A DNA stretch of 64,000 nt from Rudanella lutea DSM 19387 (GTDB taxonomy: Bacteria > Bacteroidota > Bacteroidia > Cytophagales > Spirosomataceae): positions 477,694-541,693 of the forward strand of contig NZ_KB913013.1 in assembly GCF_000383955.1 (NCBI RefSeq), given 5' to 3'. Below the pieces are notes generated by a model, which made no database searches, had not been told where the DNA came from, and saw nothing but the letters and a program-made list of their open reading frames with translations. A program made the position numbers and the translations under genes. Each line of letters opens with the position of its first letter. Position 1 is the first letter of the stretch. Of the stretch, positions 53,201 through 60,736 are shown piece by piece.

Positions 53201-54599
53201 CCAAACGGCCGGAGCCGAAGTGCAAAAACCGCTGGCCACCGTCGTGATTGGCGGCCTTATTTCAGCCACCCTGCTCACCCTGCTCGTGCTACCCTGCCTG
53301 TACTGGTGGGAGCAAAACGGATTTCGGAACCAACGGTCCACCCCAACGCCCCCGGCCGGTACAGTAGCCGTACTGTTGCTGCTGGGTCTGGTGGGGCCTA
53401 GCCTTCCGAAAGCGACCGCCCAAACGCCCGCACCGGTAACCTTGCAACAGGCGATTGATCGAGCACTGGTCAATAACGGGGCCGCCCGAATCGGCGAGCT
53501 ACAGGTGGCCTTACAACGAACCGCCCGACCTACGGCTCTGGTTGTACCCCGTACCGAAGTCACGCTCCTGAGTGGTCAATACAACAGCTACCGCTGGGAC
53601 AACAACCTGACCCTCAGCCAGACACTACCCAACTTCCGGCTCAACAACCGCTTGAGTCAACTGGCCGATGCAGGCATTCGGGGTAGCGAGCTGGCCGCCC
53701 AGGTCACCCGCAACGAGTTGCGCACGCAGGTCCGGTCGGTGTATTACCAGCTGGTGTACCTCAACGAACGCGCCCGACTACTGGGTCAGCAGGATAGCCT
53801 GCTGGTAGAGTTTCGGCGGGCTACCGATGTCCGCCGACGGACCGGCGAGGGTACAGCGCTTGAGGTTGCCACGGCCGATAACCTGCTGGGTGAAGTTCGG
53901 AATCTGGTAGCCTTGACAACGGCCGATCAGGCCATTACCCGGAACGATCTGCAAACGTTGCTCCACACGGATGCCCCGCTCACCGTAGCCGACAACGTAC
54001 TGAACCGCCGGGCCATTCCGCCCCTGTCCGACTCAGCCCTGGCTCAAAACCCAACACTGGCCCTTTTGCAGCAACAGACAACCATTGCCCAGCAACAAAT
54101 TGGCGTAGAACAGGCCCGGCTCCGGCCCGACCTGACCGTGGGCTACTTTAACCAGTCGCTGCGGGGACCGCAAACCACCGATGCCGGTCAGGAGCGTTTG
54201 TACGGGGGCGGCACCCGGTTTCAGGGCGTGCAGGCCGGGGTTTCGATTCCAATTTTTGCCAAAGCCGGCCGTGCCCGTGTGGCTACGGCCCGGCTCGAGC
54301 AACAGGTTGCTGAGGCTACGCTGACGTACAACCAACGGGTGTTGCAGGGTAGCCTGGCCTCGGCCGTGCAGGAGATCAGGAAGCAACAGGCGAGCCTCTC
54401 GTACTTTGAACAAACGGGCCTCCCCACCGCCCAACAACTGGCTGAAGGAGCCCGCAAAGCATTTCGGGCGGGTGAGATTGGCTATCTGGAGTATTCACAG
54501 GCCCTCACCCGCTCCTACCAAACCCGCACCAATTACCTCGACACAATCAACGCCTACAATCAGGCCGTGATCACGCTCGAAGGGCTGCTGGGGCAGTAA
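50202..54599 (+). CDS. Heavy-metal RND efflux pump fused to its TolC outer-membrane channel
   Basis: 1465 residues. Residues about 1-1050 are a CusA/CzcA-type pump: N-terminal RNKLIIGLFTAALVIWGGYS, AIDFGLIVDGAVIIVEATLH in helix 4 with the proton-relay acids, periplasmic TRLIPGSSLSESIDATLK, and a second helix set (GVGFIALFGVSVLNGIVLIG). After the last pump helix (LLTLLVLPCLYWWEQN) another hydrophobic segment (TVAVLLLLGLVGPSL) acts as signal or anchor. Residues about 1080-1465 are then an OEP/TolC domain (VTLQQAIDRALVNNGAA, AGVSIPIFAKAGRARV, GEIGYLEYSQALTRS). Pump and channel in one chain is known from Bacteroidetes. The adaptor gene follows. Confidence 0.94.
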   Translation: MLDRIIYFSIRNKLIIGLFTAALVIWGGYSLTQLPIDALPDITNNQVQVITRSPALSATDVERLITFPVEQTMATLPDLVEIRSFSRFGLSVITIVFKENVDVYWARQQVFERLAKARSQIPPSAGDPELAPVTTGLGEIYQYVVQPKKGFENRYSPTELRSIQDWIVRRQLLGTPGVADVSTFGGYLKQYEVAVDPARLAAAGVSMNELFTALDQNNQNAGGAYIDRRPNAFFIRTEGLLTSLGDVGSVVVKRTGEGVPVLVRDLAEVQIGHAVRYGAVTRNGEEEVVGAVVMMLKGENSSRVIANVKERITQIEKSLPEGVEIVAFLDRTDLVNRAISTVSRNLIEGALIVIFVLVLMLGNWRAGVVVASVIPLAMLFAVSMMNLFGVSGNLMSLGAIDFGLIVDGAVIIVEATLHHLALRTRALGHRATLTQAEMDDEVFESASRIRSSAAFGELIILIVYLPLLALVGVEGKMFRPMAQTVAFAILGAFILSLTYVPMLSALLLSKKVQPEGHQTISDRIMGFFHRIYDPTIRWTLAHRGLVVGTAVAAFVGSLMLFSRLGGEFIPELDEGDFAVDTRLIPGSSLSESIDATLKAERMLKAKFPEVKQIVGKIGAGEIPTDPMPIEAADMMVILKDPSEWTSATTMNDMAEKMHAELSRLPGVSFSFQQPIQMRFNELMTGIRQDVAVKLYGEDLAQLSEYARRIGRVVSSVPGATELYVEQVSGLPQIVIRFDRAALARFGIAINDANRLVQAAFAGADAGMVYEGERRYGLAVRLREQSRQQLDDVQNLLLSGANGQAVPLGQVADVRFENSVNQIQRDNAQRRITVAFNVRGRDVESVVNDLKARLDKEVKLPAGYYVTFGGQFQNLEEARKRLSIAVPVALGLIFLLLYFTFGSLRQALLVFMAIPLAAIGGILALWVRDMPFSISAGVGFIALFGVSVLNGIVLIGEFNHLRQEGNLSLFDRILAGTATRLRPVLMTALVASLGFLPMALSQTAGAEVQKPLATVVIGGLISATLLTLLVLPCLYWWEQNGFRNQRSTPTPPAGTVAVLLLLGLVGPSLPKATAQTPAPVTLQQAIDRALVNNGAARIGELQVALQRTARPTALVVPRTEVTLLSGQYNSYRWDNNLTLSQTLPNFRLNNRLSQLADAGIRGSELAAQVTRNELRTQVRSVYYQLVYLNERARLLGQQDSLLVEFRRATDVRRRTGEGTALEVATADNLLGEVRNLVALTTADQAITRNDLQTLLHTDAPLTVADNVLNRRAIPPLSDSALAQNPTLALLQQQTTIAQQQIGVEQARLRPDLTVGYFNQSLRGPQTTDAGQERLYGGGTRFQGVQAGVSIPIFAKAGRARVATARLEQQVAEATLTYNQRVLQGSLASAVQEIRKQQASLSYFEQTGLPTAQQLAEGARKAFRAGEIGYLEYSQALTRSYQTRTNYLDTINAYNQAVITLEGLLGQ

Positions 54600-54600
54600 A

Positions 54601-54735
54601 TGATTGAGCGGGGCGCGCAGCCTGATTGAGCGATTGAGCGGGCGCGCAGTCTGATTGAGTGCATCAAACTCACTGTTCATTCTGCATTATCCATTACTCA
54701 TTGTTCATTATCCATTACCCATTATCCATTACGAA
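54601..54735. repeat. Composite word-repeat region before czcB
   Basis: Two copies of TGATTGAGCGGG(G)CGCGCAG at 54602-54654, followed by about six CATTATCCATTA-type words (54668-54732). A similar composite follows the same gene at 55938-56071. The tract lies between the pump stop and the adaptor start. Confidence 0.65.
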
Positions 54736-54746
54736 CAATTCCGTCC

Positions 54747-55943
54747 ATGAACTATATAGCCATTGCCCTGATACTTACCCTTCCCTTCGCCTGTAAGCCG
54801 AAAACTGAGTCGGGGGAGAGTACCGATAAACCGACAACCGAAGCCACTGCCCAAACCCCGGCGGATTCGGCCGAGGCCCCTTCCGACGAAGTACTTCTGA
54901 CAGCCGATCAGATTCGGCTCGCGGGTATCGCCACGGGTCTGGTTGAGTACCGCAATCTGAGCCAAACCCTCGCCCTGAACGGCCGGGTGGTAGCCAGTGC
55001 GCAAAATCGGGTCTCTATTTCGGCCCTGCAAGGCGGCTTTGTCCGTCAGATTACCTTATTGCCGGGCCAACGGGTTCGGAAAGGACAAGTGCTCGCTCGG
55101 GTCGAAAACCCTGATCTGATTCAGGTGCAGCAGGACTACGCCGAAAACCGCGCCCGCCTGACCTATCTGGAAGCCGAATACGCCCGGCAGCAGGAACTGA
55201 GCCGCGAAAACGTGGGGGCCCTGAAAGTATTTCAGCAAACTAGTTCGGACCTCAACGCGACCCGCGCCCGCCTGAGCGCCCTGGCCCTGCGCATCCGTCG
55301 GCTGGGCCTCTCGCCCGAATCGGCCACCAAAGGGCAGTTTACGAGTACCTATACCGTCAGCTCACCCGTCAACGGCGTTGTGACCGAGGTACCGGCTAAT
55401 CTGGGCCAATACGTACAACCCGCCGACGTACTAGCGCAGCTGGTCGGCACCGATCAATTGTTTGCTGAACTGACAGTTTTTGAAAAAGACCTACCCCTTG
55501 TGCGGGAGGGCCAACGGGTGCGCGTGCGACTGGCGGGGGCAGGCCGGGGCGAACAAACGGCCCGGATTTATCTCATCAACCGCAGCATCGACACCGACCG
55601 CTCGGTTCGGGTGCTGGCCCGGTTTGAGGGGGGCTCCGCGGCCGCCACCATGCCGCCCAACGCGTTTTTACAGGCCGTTGTGGAGCTGGGAGCCAACCGC
55701 TCACCCGCTCTCCCCGAAGGTGCCATCGTGTCGTCGGAGGGGAAGGAGTATATTTTTGTCGCACAGGCTCCGCACGGTAACAATACCTCTTACAAGGCCC
55801 TGCCCATTCGCCGGGGCGTTACCGAAGATGGGTATTCGGGCGTGGTGCTACCCGCCGGTTTCGACCCGGCCCAAACACCCGTGGTTGTCAAAGGTGCCTA
55901 CGCCATTCTCTCGCAATGGAAAGGCGGAGGGGAGGAAGAGTGA
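54747..55943 (+). CDS. Periplasmic adaptor of the metal RND pump (CzcB/CusB-like)
   Basis: 398 residues. Lipoprotein signal with LPFAC (Cys near residue 16) and an acidic linker. The adaptor core has QNRVSISALQGGFVRQITLL with GQRVRKGQVLARVENPDLIQ, the coiled coil at about 125-195, YTVSSPVNGVVTEVPANLGQ with YVQPADVLAQLVG, and a beta-barrel part. No C-terminal metallochaperone domain. Its stop TGA is formed by the GAGTGAAAGAGC words of a family B repeat that starts at the gene end. Third gene of the efflux locus. Confidence 0.92.
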   Translation: MNYIAIALILTLPFACKPKTESGESTDKPTTEATAQTPADSAEAPSDEVLLTADQIRLAGIATGLVEYRNLSQTLALNGRVVASAQNRVSISALQGGFVRQITLLPGQRVRKGQVLARVENPDLIQVQQDYAENRARLTYLEAEYARQQELSRENVGALKVFQQTSSDLNATRARLSALALRIRRLGLSPESATKGQFTSTYTVSSPVNGVVTEVPANLGQYVQPADVLAQLVGTDQLFAELTVFEKDLPLVREGQRVRVRLAGAGRGEQTARIYLINRSIDTDRSVRVLARFEGGSAAATMPPNAFLQAVVELGANRSPALPEGAIVSSEGKEYIFVAQAPHGNNTSYKALPIRRGVTEDGYSGVVLPAGFDPAQTPVVVKGAYAILSQWKGGGEEE

Positions 55944-56071
55944 AAGAGCGAAAGAGTGAAAGAGTGGAGTGCGTTGCTTTATTGAGTGAATGAGCGGGGC
56001 GCGTAGCCTGACTGGGCAGGTCAAACGCGTTACGCATTATCCATTCCTCATTATCCATTACGCATTCCCAT
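55938..56071. repeat. Composite word-repeat region after czcB
   Basis: GAAAGAGTG words (55938-55974) that include the czcB stop codon, then GAGCGGGGCGCGTAGCCTGA (55992-56011), then CATTATCCATTCCTCATTAT-type words to 56071. The middle and last parts parallel the region before czcB in the same order. It separates convergent czcB and the hybrid kinase gene, which ends four bases further on. Confidence 0.65.
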
Positions 56072-56074
56072 TCC

Positions 56075-58861
56075 TCACAGCATCTTCAACTGCTGTACTA
56101 CAGCCCGAATCGACTGTTCAAATTCGTGGAGAAGTGTTTCAAGCTCTGTGGATTTCGTGTCGGTTTGGGCCATTTTTTCGATCTGCCGAATGACTTCCCC
56201 CTGTCCTTTTACTTCCAGATTATCAATGGATGGCCTAATCCGGTGCGCCAGTTCACGTACCGTTTTCATGTCGCCGTTATCGTAGGCTGTTATCATACGC
56301 GACGCAATGGCGGGCGTTTCCCGGCAAAACAACTCGACCATAAGACCGATAAACTCACGGTTTCCGCGACCCACAGCCTCTAGTTTTGTTAGGCTGTAAA
56401 GCACCGGCGGGGGTGGTTCGCCCGGAGCCGAACGACCTGGGCCCAGCCACCGGGTGAGCTGATTCAGGAGGTCGCGTTCATCGAAGGGTTTGGCCAGAAA
56501 ATCGTTCATACCAGCCCCATAACAGGCTTCTTTCTCGGTACGAATAGCGCTGGCGGTAAGGGCAATAATGGGCAGCGTGGAACTGATGTCGCGCCGAATA
56601 AGCCGGGTTGCCTCCAGCCCATCCATTACGGGCATTTGCACGTCCATCAAAACCAGGTCGAACGACTCCTGTAGCAGGGTGCTGACGGCCTGTTTGCCGT
56701 TAACAACCTCGGTTACCTGTACGTTGTACGGCTTGAGAATCATTTTCACCACCAGCCGATTCATCTCGTTATCTTCAACCAGCAGAATCCGTTTGCCTGG
56801 TAAAAAGCCCTCCTGCGGGTTCCCCTGCTCCTGCTTATTCATATCCGTCGTGTGTCCAATCGGGAAACTCACCCGAACCGTTACGGTCGTACCCTTCTGC
56901 GGGCTGCTCTCCACGGCGATTGTTCCGCCCATAAGTGTCACGAGTTGCTTCGTGATGCTCATCCCCAGCCCGGTTCCGCCGTATCGGCGGACAATACTCC
57001 CGTCTTCCTGCGTAAATGTATGAAAAATCTTCTCTTTGAAGTCGGGATCAATGCCGATACCTGTATCAATTACCTGCAACTCTACCTCCTGCACACCCTC
57101 CTTCTGCCAGCCCAGGCAGGCCAGCGTTACCCGACCCTGATCGGTGAATTTCAGGGCGTTACCCAGCAGGTTAACCAAAATCTGATTGAGCCGATAGGGA
57201 TCACCGAGCAACACCGGCGCAATGCCCGAATCGATGCGCGTAACCAGTTCGAGTTGTTTTTCTTCGGCCTGATGTGCCAGCACGTGCACCGCCCCCTTTA
57301 CCAACTCAGGCAGATTGAACCCGATTTGTTCGAGCGAAAGCTGGCCGGCTTCAATCTTCGAAAAATCCAGAATATCGTTCAGAATCACAAGCAGGTTGCT
57401 GGCCGCCGTGTTGATTGTTGTCAGCAAAAACTGCTGGCCTTCGGTGAGGGTCGTTTTGGTCAGTTGCTGCCCCAGGCTCAGAATCGCATTCATTGGCGTC
57501 CTAATCTCGTGGCTCATATTGGCCAGAAACAGTTCTTTAGCCCGCGCGGAGTCTTCGGCCTGCTGCTTGGCAATGCGCAATTCAGATTCCAGCTGCTTTT
57601 GCTTTGTAATATCCAGATGAATACCCGTTGAGCCAACTACCTCGCCCGTATCGGCATACATGGGCGCTCCGCTGATCAACCACCACAACGCTTCGCCTTG
57701 CTTATTGTGCACGGCCACTTCGTACGTATCCATCACGCCCCGCAGTCGGCTCTGGTTCTTCGACTTCATAAAATCGGTCGACTGCCCACCCAGCATGATC
57801 TCGCTGGCAACCCGACCAATCAACTCATCGGGTTCGTAGCCGCTCATGGTGCAAAAGCTTTGATTGGTGTACACAATCCGCTCGTCGAGATCAACTTCAA
57901 TCAGGCCGAGATTCATGTTTTCGATAATCCGCTGGTACTTTTCGCGTTGCCGCTGGGTAGCCTCTTCGGCCCGTTTCCGGCGGGTAATGTCGGAGTATTT
58001 CCAGAGGTTACCGGCAAACGCACCGTCAATTATCAGAGGAATGTAATCCCGCTCAAAGGTCCGGCCGTCGGCCAGTTCCATTTCTTCGCCCAGTACCGGT
58101 AATCGCTCGGTCAGAATCTGATTTACCCGACTCACAAACGTGTCGGGCATCCGAAAAAGCGACTTGTACTGCTCTACCAACGACCGGCAGTCGAGCCCTG
58201 TGAGTTCATCCGGTGACTCGGCCAACTGGAACATCTCGCAAAATTTCCCATTGGCCACCACCACCATCCGGTGTTCGTCTTCGAGCAGCACCCCCTCCTG
58301 CAACTGAGCCACCAGATTCGCCAGCCGATTCGCCTGCCGGCTCAGGCGGTGTTCCTGCTGATGGTGATCGGTCAGAATAGTCGATACCCCCCGGAGCAAC
58401 TGCGGCTGCCCCTCGGCCGAATAGCCAAACACCCGCCCTCGGTCGAGGAGGTAGAAATAGCCGCCATTGTAGCCGCGTACCCGGTACGTAACCCGAAAAT
58501 GAACTTGCCGGCCCAACCGGCAGGCTTCCTGCTCGTATAGCCAGGTATGTAAATCCTGCGGGTGCACCAGCGTATGCCAGTCGGCGGGCGGCAGGCTGTC
58601 GGAAGGGTAACCCAGGTACTGGTAATAAATTGGTGATCGTTGCAGTTGGTCCGACAGCAGATCGAACGACCAGTTGGCCTCACCAAGCCCGTCAAACAGT
58701 GATTGCCATTGCGTATCAAGCCTGTTTTTTTCATCCTCAAGCGCTTTGAGTTGCGCTTCAAGTTGCTTTTGCTGGGCCAGTAAATGGTCAATCTCATTCA
58801 TGGGCATACCCACTGAAGGGTCGGCAGAAGGTATTGTAAACGAAGCCATTGGCTGTTTCAT
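56075..58861 (-). CDS. Hybrid histidine kinase with PAS domains, receiver and Hpt
   Basis: 928 residues. An N-terminal coiled coil (IDHLLAQQKQLEAQLKALED) leads into at least three PAS/PAC domains to about residue 430. HisKA with LANMSHEIRTPMNAILSLGQ, HATPase with LGNALKFTDQGRV, VIDTGIGIDPDFK and GTGLGMSITKQLV. A receiver (RILLVEDNEMNRLVVKMILK, Asp in LVLMDVQMPVMDG) and a C-terminal Hpt with His in ELAHRIRPSIDNL follow. No membrane helix: cytoplasmic phosphorelay. 41 bases after the NtrC-type gene on the same strand. Confidence 0.93.
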   Translation of the reverse strand: MKQPMASFTIPSADPSVGMPMNEIDHLLAQQKQLEAQLKALEDEKNRLDTQWQSLFDGLGEANWSFDLLSDQLQRSPIYYQYLGYPSDSLPPADWHTLVHPQDLHTWLYEQEACRLGRQVHFRVTYRVRGYNGGYFYLLDRGRVFGYSAEGQPQLLRGVSTILTDHHQQEHRLSRQANRLANLVAQLQEGVLLEDEHRMVVVANGKFCEMFQLAESPDELTGLDCRSLVEQYKSLFRMPDTFVSRVNQILTERLPVLGEEMELADGRTFERDYIPLIIDGAFAGNLWKYSDITRRKRAEEATQRQREKYQRIIENMNLGLIEVDLDERIVYTNQSFCTMSGYEPDELIGRVASEIMLGGQSTDFMKSKNQSRLRGVMDTYEVAVHNKQGEALWWLISGAPMYADTGEVVGSTGIHLDITKQKQLESELRIAKQQAEDSARAKELFLANMSHEIRTPMNAILSLGQQLTKTTLTEGQQFLLTTINTAASNLLVILNDILDFSKIEAGQLSLEQIGFNLPELVKGAVHVLAHQAEEKQLELVTRIDSGIAPVLLGDPYRLNQILVNLLGNALKFTDQGRVTLACLGWQKEGVQEVELQVIDTGIGIDPDFKEKIFHTFTQEDGSIVRRYGGTGLGMSITKQLVTLMGGTIAVESSPQKGTTVTVRVSFPIGHTTDMNKQEQGNPQEGFLPGKRILLVEDNEMNRLVVKMILKPYNVQVTEVVNGKQAVSTLLQESFDLVLMDVQMPVMDGLEATRLIRRDISSTLPIIALTASAIRTEKEACYGAGMNDFLAKPFDERDLLNQLTRWLGPGRSAPGEPPPPVLYSLTKLEAVGRGNREFIGLMVELFCRETPAIASRMITAYDNGDMKTVRELAHRIRPSIDNLEVKGQGEVIRQIEKMAQTDTKSTELETLLHEFEQSIRAVVQQLKML

Positions 58862-58902
58862 ACCTGATCAGTGTTGGGGAATATGGAAAGGTAATTGTTT
58901 TT

Positions 58903-60264
58903 TCAAATAAGCGAAAGTTCGTTATTCTGAATCATCTTGTAAATCGTCGATTTTCCAATATCCAGCTTTGCCGCAACCAGCACCACATTGTTATCGTACC
59001 GTTTCAGGTGCGACCGAATAATCTGAATCATGTACTGACGCAGTGTACCGCCTTCGGGTTCTACAGAGAGGTGGGTAACCGGGGAGGTAGTCATCAGCAA
59101 ATCATCAGGCCCGATTGTGTGTCCTTCGGCCATGACCGCGGCCATCTGCACCAGCGCCCGCAGCTCGCGAACGTTACCCGGAAACCCATACCGGAGCAAT
59201 TTTTCCGTAGCCGGGGGAGCAAACGTGGGCGGGGTCATGCGGTTTTCGTGGCAAAAGGCCTCCAGAAAATGCCGGGCCAGCAACATAATGTCTTCCGGGC
59301 GGTCGCGGAGGGGGGGCAGGGCAATGGGAAGGCCCATGAGCCGGTAGTATAAATCTTCCCGGAAACGTCCCTGCCGAACTTCTTCGAGCAGATTTTTGTG
59401 TGAGGCCACCACCAACCGAATATCCAGTCCCACGCGCTCGGTGCCGCCTACCCGTACCAGTTCGCGTTCCTGCAACACCCGCAGCAGCTTGTTTTGCAAC
59501 GATGGATCCATTTCGGCAATCTCATCGAGAAACAGCGTGCCTTTGTTCGCTTCTTCGAACCGGCCAATCTTGCGGCTAGTGGCCCCGGTAAAGGCCCCTT
59601 TTTCATGACCAAACAACTCGCTCTCAGCCAGTTCGCGCGGAATAGCCGCCATATTGACGGCCACAAACGGTCGTTTGCACCGGTCCGAATAGTCGTGAAT
59701 GGCCCGGGCAACGAGTTCCTTGCCGGTACCGGTCTCGCCCGTGATCGACACGTTGATATTTGTTCGGGCTGACTTCGCGATCAGGGCAAACACTTTCCGA
59801 ATAGCAGGACTGTTGCCAATGATGAGCGGACAATCCGCTGAAACACTGTCGAGCGGATCGGGCACCACCTCCGACCGGACGGGTTGCTCTTCCCTGATTT
59901 TCAGAATCGCTTTCCAGAGCAGGTCTTTGGTTCGGTGGTCTTTTACAAAATAATCATGTACGCCAGCCTGCAAAAGCGCCACGGCCGTTTCAACGTCCTG
60001 CTGCTCGCTAATAACAATAACTGGCGTGTGCGGAAGCCGCTCCCGAATCCGCGCAAACAGTTGTGCACCGTCGGTATCGGGCAGTGAGTAGTTGATCGTA
60101 ATCAGGTGAGGTGGGTTCAGAGCGATCTGATTCAGGCACTCTTCACCCGTTGCAATTCGGTGAAGCTCGTAGTCTGGATTTAACGACAGATGGTATTTCA
60201 GCACTTCGCCATACCAGGGATCATCCTCAACAATGAAAATGCGGTAAGGACCCGACTCCTTCAT
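58903..60264 (-). CDS. NtrC-family sigma-54 activator with a pseudo-receiver
   Basis: 453 residues. The receiver domain (1-120) keeps the acidic pair in FIVEDDPW and the Lys in YFVKDHRTK. However, the phospho-acceptor position reads LITINYSLPDTDG: Asn58 (codon AAC) where Asp is expected. AAA+ domain: Walker A GETGTGKE, GAFTGA loop for sigma-54 contact, Walker B GTLFLDEIAEM, sensor region GFPGNVRELRALV. A Fis-type C-terminal HTH reads VLVAAKLDIGKSTIYKMIQ. The hybrid kinase downstream is the natural partner, yet cannot phosphorylate this site in the usual way. Confidence 0.93.
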   Translation of the reverse strand: MKESGPYRIFIVEDDPWYGEVLKYHLSLNPDYELHRIATGEECLNQIALNPPHLITINYSLPDTDGAQLFARIRERLPHTPVIVISEQQDVETAVALLQAGVHDYFVKDHRTKDLLWKAILKIREEQPVRSEVVPDPLDSVSADCPLIIGNSPAIRKVFALIAKSARTNINVSITGETGTGKELVARAIHDYSDRCKRPFVAVNMAAIPRELAESELFGHEKGAFTGATSRKIGRFEEANKGTLFLDEIAEMDPSLQNKLLRVLQERELVRVGGTERVGLDIRLVVASHKNLLEEVRQGRFREDLYYRLMGLPIALPPLRDRPEDIMLLARHFLEAFCHENRMTPPTFAPPATEKLLRYGFPGNVRELRALVQMAAVMAEGHTIGPDDLLMTTSPVTHLSVEPEGGTLRQYMIQIIRSHLKRYDNNVVLVAAKLDIGKSTIYKMIQNNELSLI

Positions 60265-60442
60265 AAAATCTATGGGTTGGCCAAAAAAAATACTTACAAT
60301 TTAACACATATGAACAAAGCAAATATGATAAAATTTTGTTTTCTACAACCTAAGCTTCGTAATATTTAGCACTATTTAATACACCGATCTAAAACCTAGT
60401 CTTCATTATCAATTAGTTACCCCCAACTTCTTAACCACCCTA

Positions 60443-60450
60443 TAACTTTG
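60443..60450 (+). promoter_or_regulatory. -7 promoter box before a small ORF
   Basis: TAACTTTG fits TAnnTTTG exactly and lies 9 bases before an ATG at 60460. No TTG is seen at -33, so the promoter is only a candidate. Confidence 0.4.
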
Positions 60451-60459
60451 CAGCAACGA

Positions 60460-60630
60460 ATGACTCACCTGAATCGGCGCTGTGTAGCCGATTGTGCCCC
60501 CAACTTGTGCAGTAAAGACTGTAGTTATACTCAGGAAATACAAGCCGATAGGCGATACCATCACCACCAGCCTATGCACACTGGGCAACGTCTATCGGGT
60601 GGTATCGATGTCGACGAGCTGAAACGTTAG
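60460..60630 (+). CDS. Possible small Cys-rich peptide gene
   Basis: 56-residue frame beginning MTHLNRRCVADCAPNLCSKD, giving a C-x3-C-x4-C-x3-C spacing, with HHHQPMH further on. No family is recognised and there is no signal peptide. Support is limited to the upstream -7 box and an otherwise empty intergenic region; the frame may be fortuitous. Confidence 0.25.
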   Translation: MTHLNRRCVADCAPNLCSKDCSYTQEIQADRRYHHHQPMHTGQRLSGGIDVDELKR

Positions 60631-60677
60631 TTCCTGTTCTTCCACCCGTACCGAAGTATCCCTGTAGTAAACGAAAA

Positions 60678-60704
60678 CCCCTGTCCGATGCATTCAGACA
60701 GGGG
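60678..60704 (-). terminator. Intrinsic terminator of the glutaminase-like gene
   Basis: Perfect 8-base arms CCCCTGTC (60678-60685) and GACAGGGG (60697-60704). On the minus strand the stem is followed by TTTTCGTTT, 33 bases after the stop codon. Confidence 0.8.
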
Positions 60705-60736
60705 CTTTGAAAGGGTGTTCCGTAACGGGGCAGAAC

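Larger units (their letters stand above)
60265..60736. other. Intergenic region: AT-rich regulator leader, promoter box and possible small gene
   Basis: About 470 bases. 60265-60440 is strongly AT-rich and holds the promoter region of the NtrC-type gene (no clear box seen). A plus-strand -7 box TAACTTTG (60443-60450) is followed by a short ORF (60460-60630). The right end holds the terminator of the glutaminase-like gene (60678-60704). Confidence 0.5.

Noticed and set aside
54601-56071. czcB as passenger of a composite transposon between direct repeats
   Set aside because: No transposase and no terminal inverted repeats are seen; the flanking tracts are low-complexity words found elsewhere in the window.
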